Source: Orobanche coerulescens
Lineage: Eukaryota; Streptophyta; Magnoliopsida; Lamiales; Orobanchaceae
DNA: 64,000 nt
Assembly: GCA_033398695.1 (NCBI GenBank)
Contig: CM065811.1
Location: 72,792,001-72,856,000, forward strand
Direction of reading: 5' to 3'
Made by a program: the position numbers and the translations under genes
Notes under the pieces: model-generated
Told to the model about the DNA's origin: nothing
The model's database searches: none
The model's input: the letters and a program-made list of their open reading frames with translations, nothing else
Shown here: one piece after another, positions 11,592 to 24,993 of the stretch
Layout: every line of letters starts with the position of its first letter
Numbering within the stretch: position 1 is the stretch's first letter

Positions 11592-13615
11592 ATGGAACAC
11601 ATGCATTCTAGACTCCCTGTGTTTTCAGTTGACGAGTATGATCTTTGGAAGATAAGGATGCAGGCACACTTATCTTCGATCCATGATGACATGTGGTGCA
11701 TCATAGAGGATGGTCCATTCATCTTCGAGAAGGACAACACAGCAGAGGAGATTGCAGTAGGGAAGCCAGAGAAGATTCCAAAGAAGAGGACAGAGCTGAC
11801 TCTCGAAGAAAGAAAGCTGGCCAATCTTGATAACCGGGCCATAGATGTGTTATATCAAACTCTTGACAAATCCACCATGGTCAAGATAAAGAACTGCAAG
11901 AATGCCAAGGAAATCTGGGACACATTAGCTTTAATGTGTGAGGGAACGGAGCTAATCAAAGAGAATAAATTATCAATCGCTATTCAAAAGTTTAAAAATT
12001 TCAAAATGAAGCACGGTGAATCCATAGATCAAGTGGACACAAGGTTCACTGAGATTATCAATGAAATCAACTCCCTCGGAAAAACCTATGGCAACAAGGA
12101 AATGGCACTGAAGGTTCTCAGATCTCTCAACCCTGAATGGAGCATGAAGGCCGTGGCCATGAGAGAGTCCAAGGACCTGAATAAAATAAAAATTCAAGAA
12201 CTGTTCTCTGATCTGAGTTCGAGCTTCCAAGTTCATCCTCAACTGAGCCTGTAGAGAAGGGAATAGCATTTGCAGCCGAGTCCCCCGCCAAGAGCCTATC
12301 TGATGTAAAGCCTCCAAATCCATTAGATTTTGAGGAAGAAATGGTGTTTATAATGCAAAGGTTCAGCAACTTTAGAAAGAACTACTCCAAATACAAGAAA
12401 AATTATAAGGAGAATCCAAGAAGGAACCAGAAAGCTGGAAGCTGGAAGGTAGAGTGCTACAACTGTCACAAGACAGGACACATCCAAATGGACTGTCCTG
12501 ATCTCAAGAAGGACGAGAGCAAGAAGGAGGTGGGCAGAAAAGAAGAAAGTAGGAAGGCCCTCATCGGAGAAGACCAGGAGCATGTAGAATCAAGCAGCGG
12601 ATTCTTTTCTGATGATGATGAAGAGTATGACTACCTGATGGCCAACCTAGATGATGAAGAGGTAACTTCTAAACCCTCTGGTTCAAATAATAGTTCAGCC
12701 ATGTCATAAGATATGGATCTGCACGAATCGGTATATCAGTTATTTAAAGATTTTGAAACACTTAAATCTGCACACCAAATTGTATCAGCAGAGAAGACTC
12801 AGCTGCAAGATGAGAATAGGCAGCTGAAAAATGATTTCGAAAAACTCAGCCTAGAACTGAATAAGGTTGAGATAATTGCAGCTGACTTTAAAAACCAGGC
12901 TGATGTTAATACAGCTGAGATAAATCGATTAACTATCTTACTTAAAGAAAAATCAGCTGCACTTGCTCATGTCAAAGCCGAATTTACTAAGCTGACTCAG
13001 GTAAATAAGACTCAGGCGCAGGAAATAACCTCCCTGAAGGCGTCTTCAACTCTGGAAGAATTGTGTACCAATAAAAGGTCGCTATATTCCAAATCAGGCC
13101 TTGGATATGATCCTCACACTCCGTCTAGTTCTAAAAGAAAGTTTATCAAGGGAGAAACAATTGTCTCGACTGCTGAGCCTACATATAAACCGACATTTAA
13201 AAACAGGCAACAACCAAGTCACTTGTCTAGGCTGCAGTCAGGTTACACAAGGCAGCCACCTAGACAAGCGACTAGGCAATGGCCTGACGGCTGACCAGGA
13301 CAACATGCCCACTATTATCAACAACTCCCCAAAAACAGATTTCAAAATGGGAGGGGCAGATGGAAACCTCAAGGTTATCCTAATTTCCAAAATGAACAAG
13401 TGTGGAGACCTCAAAGATTTAATAAATGGTCTCAGCCAAGATTTAGAAATGGCCCACACTATCAATATTTTGAGGAATATCCGGTATACAATCCCAATAG
13501 GAGATTCAGACCTCGACCTCACACACCTTATGAGGGTTATAATAATAACAACTTTCACAATCCAAGGAGAAATCAATTCTCCAGGAAACCAGCTAACCCC
13601 AAAGGACCCACATAG
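11592..13615 (+). pseudogene. gag: Sirevirus gag, frameshift and stops
   Basis: The ATG at 11592 gives MEHMHSRLPVFSVDEYDLW, the start of a UBN2-type copia gag. The core with KSTMVKIKNCKNAKEIWDTL and IQELFSDL follows. A frameshift lies near 12205-12220. The new frame carries the CCHC zinc knuckle CYNCHKTGHIQMDC (12455-12496), an acidic stretch, a coiled coil of about 110 residues (12730-13070) rich in Leu/Lys/Glu heptads, and an Asn/Arg/Gln/Pro-rich tail. Stops in this frame at 12707-12709 (TAA), 13292-13294 (TGA) and 13613-13615 (TAG) leave recognisable protein on both sides. The extended coiled-coil tail is typical of Sirevirus gag. Confidence 0.88.
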
Positions 13616-16600
13616 ATTTGGGTACCTAAATATCTTCTTGTCTGATTACAGAAAAGGTGGAAGGACTACAACCACATCTCCACAAATTCAAACTTTGGAG
13701 GTGAAGAATGGTTTGTAGATTCTGGATGCTCGAGGCACATGACCGGGAACAAGAAGATGCTGTCCAAATACACCAAAGAAAGAGGTCCTGATGTAACCTT
13801 TGGAGATAGCTCTAGAGGACAAACAAAAGGCTTTGGAGGGCTGCACCGAGGAAATATTGTGATATCCAAAGTTCATTATGTCAAAGGGCTCAAGTACAAC
13901 CTCCTGAGCATAAGCTAGTTTTGCGACGAAAAGAATCTAGTAGTCTTCACCATTTGGAAATGTATGGTGATAGATATCTTATCTGGAGAAGTGAAGCTAC
14001 AAGGTTTCAGAAGGAGAGATGTCTACATGATAGATTGGAACACAGGAACACCTAACTCCTGTTTTCTATCCAAGACAATAGCTGAGAACGGATGGCTGTG
14101 GCACAAAAGACTATGTCACCAGAACTTCAAAGCCATCAACAAGATTAGTTCTCAGAAGCTGGTCAGAGGACTTCCAGATGAAGCATTCAAGAAGGAAGCG
14201 CTTTGTGATGCATGTCAGAAAGGAAAGCAGACCAGAGCATCATTCAATCCAGTCCAGCCTACAACTCTCACAACAAGGATCTTAGATATACTCCACATGG
14301 ATCTATTTGGTCCTATCAAGCCAAGGACTCTGAGCAGCCAAAAGCATGCACTTCTTATAGTAGATGATTATTCAAGGTACACCTGGATTATCTTCTTGTA
14401 TAAGAAGAGTGAAACCTTGACCAAGCTACCTGAGCTGCTGAGAAGGATCCAGAATGAAAAATCCCTATCCATCATCAAGATCAGATCAGATAGAGGAGGA
14501 GAGTTTCTCAACAAGGCGATAACTGATTACAGCGATCAGAATGGGATCCAGCATGAGCTCTCTACAGCGAGGACTCCCCAGCAGAATGGTGTTGCTGAAA
14601 GAAGAAACAGAACCCTGAAGGAAGCAGCAAGGTCCATGATTGCAGAAGCAGACCTGCCCAAGAGGTTCTGGGTTGAAGCTATCAACACAACTTGCCATAC
14701 TGAGAACAGGAGTATGATAGTAGGGAGACATGGCAAAACTCCCTATGAGGTTTGGAATAATAGAACTCCTATTGTTGCTTATTTTCATGTTTTTGGTTGT
14801 AAGTGTTTCATCCACAACAACGGTAAAACACAACTAAATGCCTTTGATGCTAAAACTGATGACGGTCGCTTTATGGGATACTTACAAAGAAGCAAGGCAT
14901 ATATAGTATTTAACAAAAGAACCTTAGTTGTGGAGGAAACACCCCATGTTGTTTTTGATGAATCTACTGTTGTGTACAGGAAGCAAGTTGAGTTAATTGA
15001 GAACAATCTCAAAACAACAACCCTTGAAGAAGTCATTGTACATGGCACTGGAATGGTGGACTCACCTGCAGAACAGCCTGAAGATTCAACTGTAGCTGCT
15101 GAAGACCCAACTGCAGATCAGACAGGATCACCAAATCTATCTGATCCAGTTACCGCTAATGAAGACCCAGCTGTAGCTGATAAAGACTCACCTGTAGATG
15201 AGACCTAACCTGCAGATGACAAGATGGTAGCTGATCCAGTTGTAGACCAGAACCCAGCTGATGCAGAAATCCACCAGAGCAATCCAACAGGGGGAACAGA
15301 CCCAGAAGAAGACGATATCCCCAAATGGCTCAAAGATCACCCAATCCAGCAAATCATCGGGAAGCTGACTGATGGAGTTAAGACAAGACAGTCAACTCTA
15401 CCCGCAGGAACGGCTATGTTCTCATGCTTTATGTCACAGATAGAATCTAAAACAACAGAACAAGCCCTAGAAGATTATTCTTGGATAAATGCCATGCAAG
15501 AAGAACTGGAGCAGATGGAAAGAAACAAAGTTTGGGAACTAACAGACAGACCTGATCACAAGAAGGTTATTGGCACCAAATGGGTGTACAAAAACAAGAG
15601 TGATGAAGATGGAGCTGTTGTTAGGAATAAAGCCAGACTTGTAGCAAAAGGTTATGCACAGTGTGAAGGAATAGATTTTGATGAAACCTATGCACCCGTT
15701 GCAAGATTAGAGGCCATCAGACTATTCCTCGCATATGCTGCATTCAAGGATTTTGAAGTGTATCAGATGGACGTAAAGAGTGCTTTTCTAAATGGCATCT
15801 GAGAACAAGAAGTCTATGTAGAGCAACCCCCAGGTTTTGTCAAAGGAGACAAAGTCTACAAGCTGTTGAAGGCTCTCTATGGACTTAAGCAAGCACCAAG
15901 AGCGTGGTATGACACATTGTCTGTGTTTCTTGAGAAGAATGGTTTTTGCAAAGGGAAGGTGGACAAGACCCTATTCAGAGTGGAGCACGAAGGCCACATA
16001 TTAATAGTCCAGATATATGTGGATGACATCATATTCGGCTCAACCAATCCAGAGTTATGCGAGAAATTCTCCAATCTCATGCAAGGAGAATTTGAGATGA
16101 GTATGATGGGAAAGCTTAACTTCTTTCTCGGACTACAAGTTAAGCAGATGGAAAAAGGAATTTTCATCAACCAAGCTAAGTATACCAAAGATCTGATCAA
16201 GAGATATGGAATGGAATCATCCAAGCCAGCAAGAATTCCTATGAGCACAAGTACTCACCTGGATGCAGACGAGGCAGGCATATCAGTGGACTCAACCCAC
16301 TACAGAGGACTTATTGGATCACTTTTGTACCTCACTGCAAGCAGACCAGATATATCCTATGCCGTAGGAGTTTGTGCGTGATTCCAGTCCAAGCCGAAGC
16401 AATCACACCTAGATGCAGCCAAGAGGATAATAAAATACCTTAAGTCTACAGTCAATGTTGGACTATGGTATCCCAAGGATGATAACTTCGAGCTGTCAGG
16501 ATATTCAGATGCAGAATTCGCAGGTTGCAAAATCAATAGGAAAAGCACTAGCGGAACGTGCCAATTCCTAGGAACCAGACTGATATCCTGGTTTAGCAAG

Positions 16601-16978
16601 AAGCAGGTTTCTAACTCTATCTCCACCACAGAGTCAGAATACATAGCTGCAGGTAGCTGTTGTGCACAGATCTTATGGATCAGACAGCAGCTAAGGGATT
16701 ATAATATCATTGCCAATGAAGTTCCTATCTGGTGTGACAACAATAGTGCAATTGCAATAACCAACAATCCGGTTTTGCATTCAAGGACGAAGCACATTGA
16801 TGTTAAGCACCACTTCATCAGAGACCATGTGCTTAACAAAAGAGTTAGAGTTGAAAGAGTCAGCACAGACTATCAGATAGCTGACATCTTTACCAAACCT
16901 TTGCCAGAAGAAAGGTTTTTGGAGCTGAGTAGAGATCTTGGATTACTAGATTGGGAATCTAGTACAGAAGCAAGCTGA
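13616..16978 (+). pseudogene. pol: Sirevirus pol: PR, INT, RT, RNase H, with stops
   Basis: It continues the frame of gag. Protease motif WFVDSGCSRHM has its Asp codon at 13718-13720. The GAG-pre-integrase finger has WHKRLCHQNF and CDACQKGKQ. Integrase shows HMDLFGPIKP, IRSDRGGEF and PQQNGVAERRN, supplying the DDE triad. RT has [22 protein letters not shown] and the active-site YVDD (16016-16027). RNase H has GYSDAEFAG, STTESEYIAA and TKHIDVKHHFIRD. The product ends at 16976-16978. Stops interrupt it at 13643-13645, 13916-13918, 15206-15208, 15800-15802 and 16379-16381, yet no frameshift occurs over about 3.4 kb. All catalytic motifs are still readable, so decay is by point mutation. Confidence 0.93.
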
Positions 16979-17563
16979 AGCATCTCATAGAAGGACCCAG
17001 CTGACTAAAGAAATCAGATCCTAGCTGGTGCAGACAAGAAGACGAAGGACGGACAAAGGAACCTAGCTGATCAGAATCTCAGGCAAGAAGTCCATGGAGT
17101 CAACTCACCTGATGCAGAGCGGTCAACAGTCAACAAGTCAGACCAGCTAAGTTTTCTAAACTCAACCGACCTCTGAATATTTATTATCTGCCATATGTAA
17201 AATAATATTATATTAATTTTGGTTCACAAGTGGCATTTAAATATATTAATTTTTGATTCACAAGTGGCATTTTAAATACACGTGGCGATCACTTAATAAA
17301 TCGACCTCCACGGTGGCCAATTAAAACCAACCGTCAAATTTTAAAATGGACCACCTATTCAAATTTGAAATTCAAAAGAATCTCAAAAGGCGTACCACCG
17401 TTTCAAATATATAATAATTTAATCCATACGTCTTTTCATCTTCTTTATAAGGAAAGAAAATCCTCACTTTACCTTTTACGCTTACCCTAGATCTACAGAA
17501 CAAAAATTTACAGAGCAAAAATTACTGAACTCCAAATACACTAAAAATCCTTTGTTTGCAGAA
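16979..17563 (+). promoter_or_regulatory. Gap between pol and ORF3 with promoter-like features
   Basis: There is no gene in this 585-base gap. CACAAGTGGCATTT is present twice about 38 bases apart (around 17225 and 17265) in a short tandem duplication. TTTATAAGG near 17445 is a plausible TATA box, followed by a pyrimidine/A-rich leader to the ORF3 ATG at 17564. A TTTGCAG just before the ATG could alternatively be a splice acceptor. Whether ORF3 is transcribed from here or spliced from genomic RNA cannot be told from sequence. Confidence 0.4.
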
Positions 17564-18675
17564 ATGGAATCGTACTTTGAAGGCGTCAACCTGAAGGCGG
17601 TCAAGGACCAGATTACCTTCTCCCTGGTCATCGATTTCGAAGGCTTATTCGAAGCAAATCTGGAGAATTACAACGTGCTTGACCTAATCCGCACGATGAA
17701 GCTAAATGGGATTTACCCATTCCTGGACATCGATCCTCAACATTTGTACAAGGAAGATGTTACCGCGTTCTACCGCGAAGCCTATTTGATTCAGGATGGA
17801 ATTCGGAGGACAGTTAGCGGAAAACAAGTCGACATATCGCGGGAGTCGATTCGTACAGTGTTTGGTATGAAACACCGCGGTATAGCTGTCGAAGCTCTCA
17901 AACAGTCAGCCGCCGAAACTTGGAAGAAGATCAAGGTGGAGAATCTGCCGGAAAAGCTGAAACTCACCGCTAAAAGGAGTGAGATTAAAAAGGTCTATCA
18001 TTTTGCGTTGGATATAACCAACAAAATCATCATGGGGATGGCCGGCAGTTACGACCAAATGTCATCGGCGAAGTTCATGGTGCTGGGAGCACTAATTCAA
18101 GATGAGGAAATTGATTGGGCGGATTACATTTCTAGGCAACTTGTTCGAGAAGTCAACAAAGCCGAATGGCTTACTGATGAAAAAAGATTTAAATCCAAGC
18201 TGGCGTTTGGAACGCAGCTGAGTTGGATGCTGGAAAAGACAGGTATGGCGAAGGGAAGTACTGACCCCTTCCACCCCAACAAAAGACTTGGTCATCTGGA
18301 CCAAGAAACGTTGAGAAAATTGGGAGGCACAAGGAGAGCAGCCCAGATGTTGAAGGAGCTACCTGACACAAGAACTTACCCCAGATATTATTCTTCAGGC
18401 GAGTCGGACCGACCTGCAGCCGACAACCCAACTGCAGTCGAGTCAGACTCCGAGTCCGACAACACTCCTATAGCTGTCCGTTCAAGAGAAGGGGACCAGC
18501 CCCTGAAGGACCTTCCATCATGATCCCCAGAACTCTCTCCCAAGAGGCCCGGGCGACTGCAATTTAGTGAGGAAGAGCAGTCAGATCATCATGCCAGCCC
18601 TACAGCCAGGTCACCTACTCACCTGGAAGACCAGCCTGCCACAGGCAGCCTGGAAACTCAGATTGTGGCTGTCCT
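17564..18675 (+). pseudogene. Sirevirus ORF3 (env-position), first part
   Basis: The ATG at 17564 gives MESYFEGVNLKAVKDQ. The first ~320 residues are a folded-looking domain with VTAFYREAYL and IRTVFGMKHRG, the same core as the other ORF3 genes in this window (conserved FY...EAY/ANL). After residue ~270 it becomes Ser/Glu/Asp-rich and disordered. A TGA at 18521-18523 interrupts it; the frame then continues to 18675, where the composite element is inserted. The frame resumes exactly at 27031 if the insert and one GTCCT are ignored. Sirevirus ORF3 is often called env-like by position; I see no signal peptide or membrane segment, so the role is unknown. Confidence 0.75.
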
Positions 18676-19227
18676 TGTAACACCCCCAAGTTATTCAGGG
18701 TATATTACAGCGCCGTGAGCCCCGCCGTGGGACCCACAAGGCTAAACATACGCGGAACTATAAACTTGACCGAGAAGGTCTACATACAATGGAAAGAAAG
18801 ACGATACAAATGGTATTCAAAACCATAACCAATGAAACCATATACATCACTGCACAAATCAATACCTCGGCAACACAGTAGGAACATCAAGAAGCGAAAT
18901 ACAATACTCGAGTATTTAAAAATCCATTCGATACAACAACTTTGAATGGAGGAATCCAAGAAAATAACCGAGACAAAACACGTATCACACTTGCCCATCA
19001 TCTTCATGCCGACCCGGTACTCCACTGTCCGCTCTCCTAGAACTCGAAATACATGAAACGTATTTCCCCATAAAGGGTTAGCCGTCGAATAGCTAGTGCA
19101 AGTATAACAATATGAAACATAATACTCCTCGACAATAAAGTAAATGTAATCCGTCAATTCATCAATATCCGTCAATTCATCAATTTAAGACTAGTATTAG
19201 GAATAACTAAAATCTCAAGACGTATGT

Positions 19228-19349
19228 GAATGCCGTAGAAACGGTTCGTTCATATCATACGCCGTTACATGTAGGAATGCCGTCAAAGCGGTTCGTTCAT
19301 TACATGCCAACATTATTTCATATGAATGCCGTAGAAACGGTTCGTTCAT
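19228..19349. repeat. Three spaced copies of a 26-base unit in LTR A
   Basis: GAATGCCGTAGAAACGGTTC followed by GTTCAT starts at 19228, 19275 and 19324, spaced 47 and 49 bases apart. CCGTAGAAACGG within it can form a small hairpin. The right LTR has the same three copies at 25555, 25602 and 25651. It lies in the transcribed part of the LTR. Confidence 0.8.
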
Positions 19350-20203
19350 ATCAACCATGGAATCGCACTGAGAGGCTACGAAACCCTCGAGAGGACCATA
19401 AGCCCGTCCGGAGTGGCTAGAAATAATCATACCATCAATATTTCATACTTTCAAAGTCGAACGTACAATCATAAATGTATACTTGCCTTAATAATCGTTC
19501 GAAGATCCCGAAGAACACGGTTCGGGAAGCTTGAACCACGAAGAAGACAACGAACGGAAGGGTTCCGACTTGAGTTCTTCACAAGGATTTCGTCCCTAAG
19601 TCATATCAATGATAAATCAACAATCGTAGGATGAATAATAATCGTACAACGCACAAAACCCCCCCTCTTAGACCTTTTGTCGGACACCTTCAAGGCGTCG
19701 ACTAATAACTCAACCGAAACGACGAATCAATACACTCCAATCGTGGAATAACGATGGAAATGATAGAATACACCTAAATCATCATCAATCCATCACTAAT
19801 CTAAATTACTACGGATTAAAAGGATGAAGTCAAACAAAATACCCAATTTCCAACAGAAAATTCGAAGTGTTCTTGAATAATCTTTCAATAATCCGATGAA
19901 TACTCCAACAAGTCCATAATCATGCGTATATCACTTCATACTCCATGATTTTAACATCCAAAACATCATTACCCAATACAAAATCGAAATCCAAGATGTT
20001 GAAGAAATTACCTCTTGAAGATTCAAGCACTATGATTCGAAGAGCACGCGATAGAACGATGATCCGGGCTTCACAATCGAAAATAGATGAAGGAAGTCAC
20101 CCACTCAAGTGATAGATGAAGAAACTTCCCTCTCTCAAGCCTTCTCTCCCGTGTGAAGGTGAAGAAATGAAAAAGTATCGGTTGAATCGCACAAAAAAAC
20201 GCA

Positions 20204-20327
20204 GATATAGGGTAAACTGTCATGTGTGCCGCGGCTCAGTATAGGTGTGCCGCGGCACAGGCCCAAAATTTGCTCCCAGGGCTCGGCAGTGTGCCGCGGC
20301 TCAGCCCAGGTGTGCCGCGGCACCGGG
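20204..20327 (-). promoter_or_regulatory. LTR A promoter: GTGCCGCGGCAC array plus TATA box
   Basis: GTGCCGCGGC occurs at 20226, 20248, 20291 and 20312; two copies complete the 12-base palindrome GTGCCGCGGCAC. On the minus strand the array is followed by CTATATCTGC (20204-20212) as TATA box. The right LTR has the same set at about 26557-26663 with one unit mutated. Confidence 0.6.
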
Positions 20328-20696
20328 TACAGGCGGTTTTGGCCGAATCTGGAAAATGAGAGTGACTTAGCTATTTCGACCATAACTCCCTCGTCTGGAC
20401 TCCGATTGACTCACCGTTTGAACTATTGGAAAGATAACTCAATGCTTTATAATATTGCCAAGATTCAAGATTTTTGGAGTTTCCAAGAATTTATGATGAT
20501 TTAACAAAGTCGAACTCATACGTGGAAAAGTCGCTAAAGAACACGGAATTCAACAGAACGATAGCGAAACGAACTCGGATGACAAAAAGTGTAGAATTAA
20601 TCATTCTCAGGATGACGAAACGGTCCCAAGCAAGTCGTCAAAATAGACTTCCGCCAAAAATAGAAAATTTCCGGGGATCAAAATTACGGGTATTAC

Positions 20697-23107
20697 ATTC
20701 TACCCTCCTTAAAAGAAGTTTCGTCCCGAAACTTAAAACAGGTAGGGAGAAGAAATATTTCGCCAGGAAAAACTCAACGAGATGCACAAGAACCGAAACT
20801 TACGCCCAAACGGCGAATCATCAATATAGAACACCACAATACATTACAGAAGGCAAACCAAACCAATGCCGAAAAGATACGAATTCACAATGCCCGAAGG
20901 CTCCAACGGAAATACCGATACATCACAATGGCCTGAAAGCGAATGACCCAAAGTCGTAAATCATCACAATACTGAGATCTCAAAGAAGCAAACTGTCGGA
21001 CATACCCCTCGGCGTATGAACAACCAGTCGCAAATCGTCGGACATATCCAATACAACATGGACTACGAACGATCAATCAATAAAGCTCAAGAGGGACATC
21101 ACAGTATGCCCGATCCGGAAATGTGTCCGTGCACATGTCCACCCCGTATACGGAATCCAGAATATACGTGTGACAATGTACCTAATTAGCCTCAAGAACT
21201 ACGTCTCGTGTGCACGGTCCAATGCGGAAATATCCACGCATGACCATCGAGTGCCTGGCTAAAAATCCTACACATAACCAATCGGCACGCAGACATGATT
21301 CCGGATATGCCACGATACAACATGACAACGAAACTCAAGGAATAAAACATCCAATATGGATCATACGACTCACCAAGTGAACGATGACACACGAATAATG
21401 AAAGATCGACACGACCAACAATATTCAAAACAACCATCCTGGGATCAGAATTCCCTAAGGACCGATTAACACGAGCAACGATCATAACACAACAGTTCGG
21501 GAAATCCTCAACTCTCAACGATCACAAAATTACCGAGTTCACAAGAATAATAGTGTGCTGCCTTGAGTCGGCCAACACGGCAATAATAATTCAACGGATG
21601 GAACTATCCTCGACAGTCCCAATTCAATGCTTCGATTACCGTAGAATGGCCAATCGATAACAACGATACAACGGATGAGAGTATCTTCGACAACGGATGG
21701 GAATTATCTTCGATAATCCCAATTCAATACCTCGATTACCTTAGAACGGTCAATCGATAATCAATGATACGATAGAATAGATGTCCCGGTGTCTTAAACC
21801 GACCACCGAAACGGAGATGACAAAAGGATATATCAAACGTCCCCAATCGGTTAACGCAACATCATAGCAACAGTTCCAATTCGACAACAAAGATTCAACG
21901 ATGTCTCAGAATGACATTAATCGCGAACAATAATAATCGATACATCGATACCGCGAACCGGCTATCGATAGCAACTTTACCAACAAGTATCGTAATGCCT
22001 TGAACCGGCCATTTACAAACAACAGTAACATTTGGCATAATTTGCCGAGGGGTATCGTATCAAACAATCCCCTGATATCAACAAAATCATAAAGAGACCA
22101 AGTCTCGAAATGATACACACATTCATACACATACATGATAACATTAATCTCATTGATCAGTACAAGTATAAAACTTGCCTCGATATCAATACAACGTACT
22201 GTTACCAATTCAGTTGATTTCGTCTTACGAATTCCCTCAGTCTCGACCAAGTTAATCTACGAACCCTTCAACCTTAACCGCAACACAACAGTCAAAATTC
22301 ACGATCAAACATCATACCTTATTGTAAAACGAAGGATTGATAATCAACCGGTTCGATGACGACCAATATCAATACCACCAAACCACGAACTCAATCGTTT
22401 TACCATATCTCGACTAATCACGGTCTGAACAATCCAACTCAGACACTTACAAATCCTGTCCACAATACGAGTCGAAATATGATGATCATATCAGCAACCA
22501 ATTCGGACCAATAATAAGGGTCTAAATGTTCCAATATCAATTCTTAAATACGAATTGACAAGGTTCCCTTCTCGTAAATCCATCGTTAAAATTTACTTAT
22601 GACCGTCATCAATTCGAATCATCCGACTGGTTCAAAACAATAGATAATCATATTAAAAAGGTTATCAAACAATCCAATCATTCGATTTGAATATTTGCTC
22701 CATACGTATGGGCTTCCAAATTCAGAGATGAATAATAGTCTCATCAAACTCATAATCACATTCGTATTCCTATACGAATATTATTTCCAACACATAGTTT
22801 AGCTCTAGATATGAATATTCCATATTCATTTTCAAAACATCAACACTTCTAAAAAATTTTCATCACCTCCTATAATTCAAGAGTTCTTCAAGAACATGAA
22901 ATATCTGAAATCACGTTCAGAACAACATATCCGAGGTATATATCTCCATGTTACCATTTTCTTCATCATGTCATTCATACAATCTCAAGAATCGCAACAA
23001 AACCCTTATCACCATATGAAGAAGATCTCAATGATCATATCAACATCCGAAATCTCTTATTACAATTCCAATAAATCTCGTATAACATTATCACATGATA
23101 CCATAAT
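20697..23107 (-). mobile_element. Composite element interior, left segment, non-coding
   Basis: The minus strand reads AAGGAGGGTAGAA (about 20697-20711) directly before the left LTR, a polypurine tract. The rest has no coding frame. It has a diverged tandem duplication of about 70 bases (21600-21668 and 21703-21772). About 22160-22420 resembles the transcribed part of LTR J (AACTTGCCTCGAT and CTGTTACCAATTC blocks), so LTR-derived sequence is embedded here. TGGTATCA on the minus strand at 23096-23103 is half a primer site beside the LTR starting at 23108. Confidence 0.6.
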
Positions 23108-24462
23108 TGTAACACCCCAGATCCTCCTGGGAATATTACACGCCGTAAACCCTTCTCAGAAGGATTTACCAGGCTAAGCACAATTTCCACATCATTCCAA
23201 AAATGCCAAAAAGACCGATGACGGTAATATTTTTCAAATACTAAAAAAAATCATTTTCCAAATACCGTCAAAACGATCAAGGTTAAAATGCCAAAAACTC
23301 AGTTTAGGGAATCGGTTTTACAAAATAAAATTTCAGTTGGCAAAATACCAAAATCCATTTCAAAAATACTCACGCAGCGGATAAAAGTACAGTCCAATTT
23401 ATGCATTTTCATTGAAATAAGACGAACATCAAAATACACGATTCCCAACATACTCCCTCCCAAGTAGTAATCCAAAAAGAAAAAATGAGCCACTATCAAA
23501 GGGATACGAGGATTACCTTGTATGGACGAACCACGAAGAAAGAATAATTGAACTCCATTCCAAGAATCATTAAATCATCATAGTCATCATATGGCCTCAA
23601 GAACATCAAGATCTCTATGATTCCATAATCATAATCAACATATTCAAAGCATATCATTATCTTCCTTCAACATAAACCTCATAGAATATGGATAACACAA
23701 GAAATGACTTCAAGAATCAACAGTAGTTCCATAACCAAGCTCTAATTCCATGATTCCAAGCTCACAATCATGTTAAAAGTGTTTAGAACACTCTTAAAAG
23801 TGAAGAGGGACGAGTTTTGGAGAGAAATATCTCAAAGGATCGTGAGAGAAATGAAAGGCAACACTTGATATATAAATTGCACTCTCATTACGTACGTAAG
23901 TGTCCTTTCTTAACGTACGTAACAACTTTAACGTCGTTATCCAATATCCATAACGTCGTAACCAACTCACTGTCTCATTCCGTGCGATCCATTACGCACG
24001 TAACCCATACCATATAACGTCGTAATATACCGGTTGACTTGCTACAAGATAATGGTTGTGTTACGTACGTAACACGCCCCGTATAACGACGTAACACGTA
24101 CATTGACTCACTGTCAACATCCTCCGCCGAAAGTTGCCAAACAGGTCCCACCGCCACTGGACTCGGTTACGTCCGATGCCTTCGTTACGTACGTAATACC
24201 TTAGCCTTAACGTACGTAACCATGCCAATCTTACGTACGTAATCTCACCTTATTAACGTACGTAATAATTCCATACTTAGCCAATTTCAACAATTCCTGT
24301 CCAAAGTCATGACATACCAAATACGAGCATACGGCAAAATCAGTACAAATACTCAATTCAATAACATTGTCATACGTTCACAACGTCCTCGAGCATAATT
24401 AACCATCCACGATATCCAATATATAAACGAAAAAAATATATCCGAAAAATCGGGGTATTACA
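23108..24462 (-). repeat. Third, different LTR inside composite element (LTR B)
   Basis: On the minus strand it runs from TGTAATACCCCGATTTTTCG at 24462 to GGGGTGTTACA at 23108, so it is a complete LTR by its ends. It is followed by a half primer site (23096-23103) and preceded by a polypurine tract (24463-24475). Its promoter array is TTACGTACGTAA, unlike the outer LTR A. Its 1.36 kb is shorter than LTR A. The flanks (ATAAT and CTCTA) show no target duplication. Confidence 0.75.
23868..24268 (-). promoter_or_regulatory. LTR B promoter: TTACGTACGTAA array plus TATA box
   Basis: About a dozen copies of TTACGTACGTAA or shorter relatives (AACGTCGTAA, TTACGCACGTAA) occur between 23888 and 24268. 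On the minus strand the array ends immediately before ATTTATATATC (23878-23868), the TATA box. Confidence 0.65.
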
Positions 24463-24993
24463 CTCTACCCCCCTTAAAAATAAGTTTCGTCCTCGAAACT
24501 TACAATCACTCGTACAAACAACATTTCAACGGGAATTCAAATTCACCAAGAATTATCGAATAATTCGAACAACATACTTACAAGTCTGCAAAGTCGAAGA
24601 TCTCCCGTGATACTAGCATGCGACTCCTAAACAAAGTCTCAACATAATATCGATACACACCATTATCGCCATTAGCAACTTAACAAAATCTCAAGGAAGA
24701 GTTCACGTCCGTGACCACGGCCACGATTCTTCCTACTTTCAGCCAACATTCTGAAAGGCACACACGTGCGTAAGTATAATCCGAATGGCACATTCTCGAA
24801 GTGACCAATTCCCAAGAATACCAAGCTATAAACGAAACGATTAAGAAAAATACAAGAATAGTGAGAGGACTTACAAGTATCGGTCGCACTGTGATGATGG
24901 CAGAGTAGTGATACTGTGGGCAAATGCCGACTCAATCGACCCAAAAGACCGACAGCCTAGGTATCCATAAACCTAAGCTCCGATACCATATTC
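24463..24993 (-). mobile_element. Composite element interior, right segment, with primer site
   Basis: Non-coding. At its left end the minus strand reads AAGGGGGGTAGAG beside LTR B, a polypurine tract very like the one beside LTR A. At its right end TGGTATCGGAGC (24977-24988) is the initiator tRNA-Met primer site of the right LTR A copy. The part near the primer site resembles 3880-4240. Confidence 0.75.

Larger units (their letters stand above)
18676..20696 (-). repeat. Left (3') LTR of composite element (LTR A)
   Basis: On the minus strand it starts TGTAATACCCGTAATTTTGA and ends GGGTGTTACA. It differs from 24994-27030 by scattered substitutions and a number of one- to four-base gaps, many of them deletions in this copy. 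Inside are four GTGCCGCGGC units (20226-20321), a TATA box, three copies of a 26-base unit (19228, 19275, 19324) and a CCCC/GGGG hairpin (19065-19083). Confidence 0.9.
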
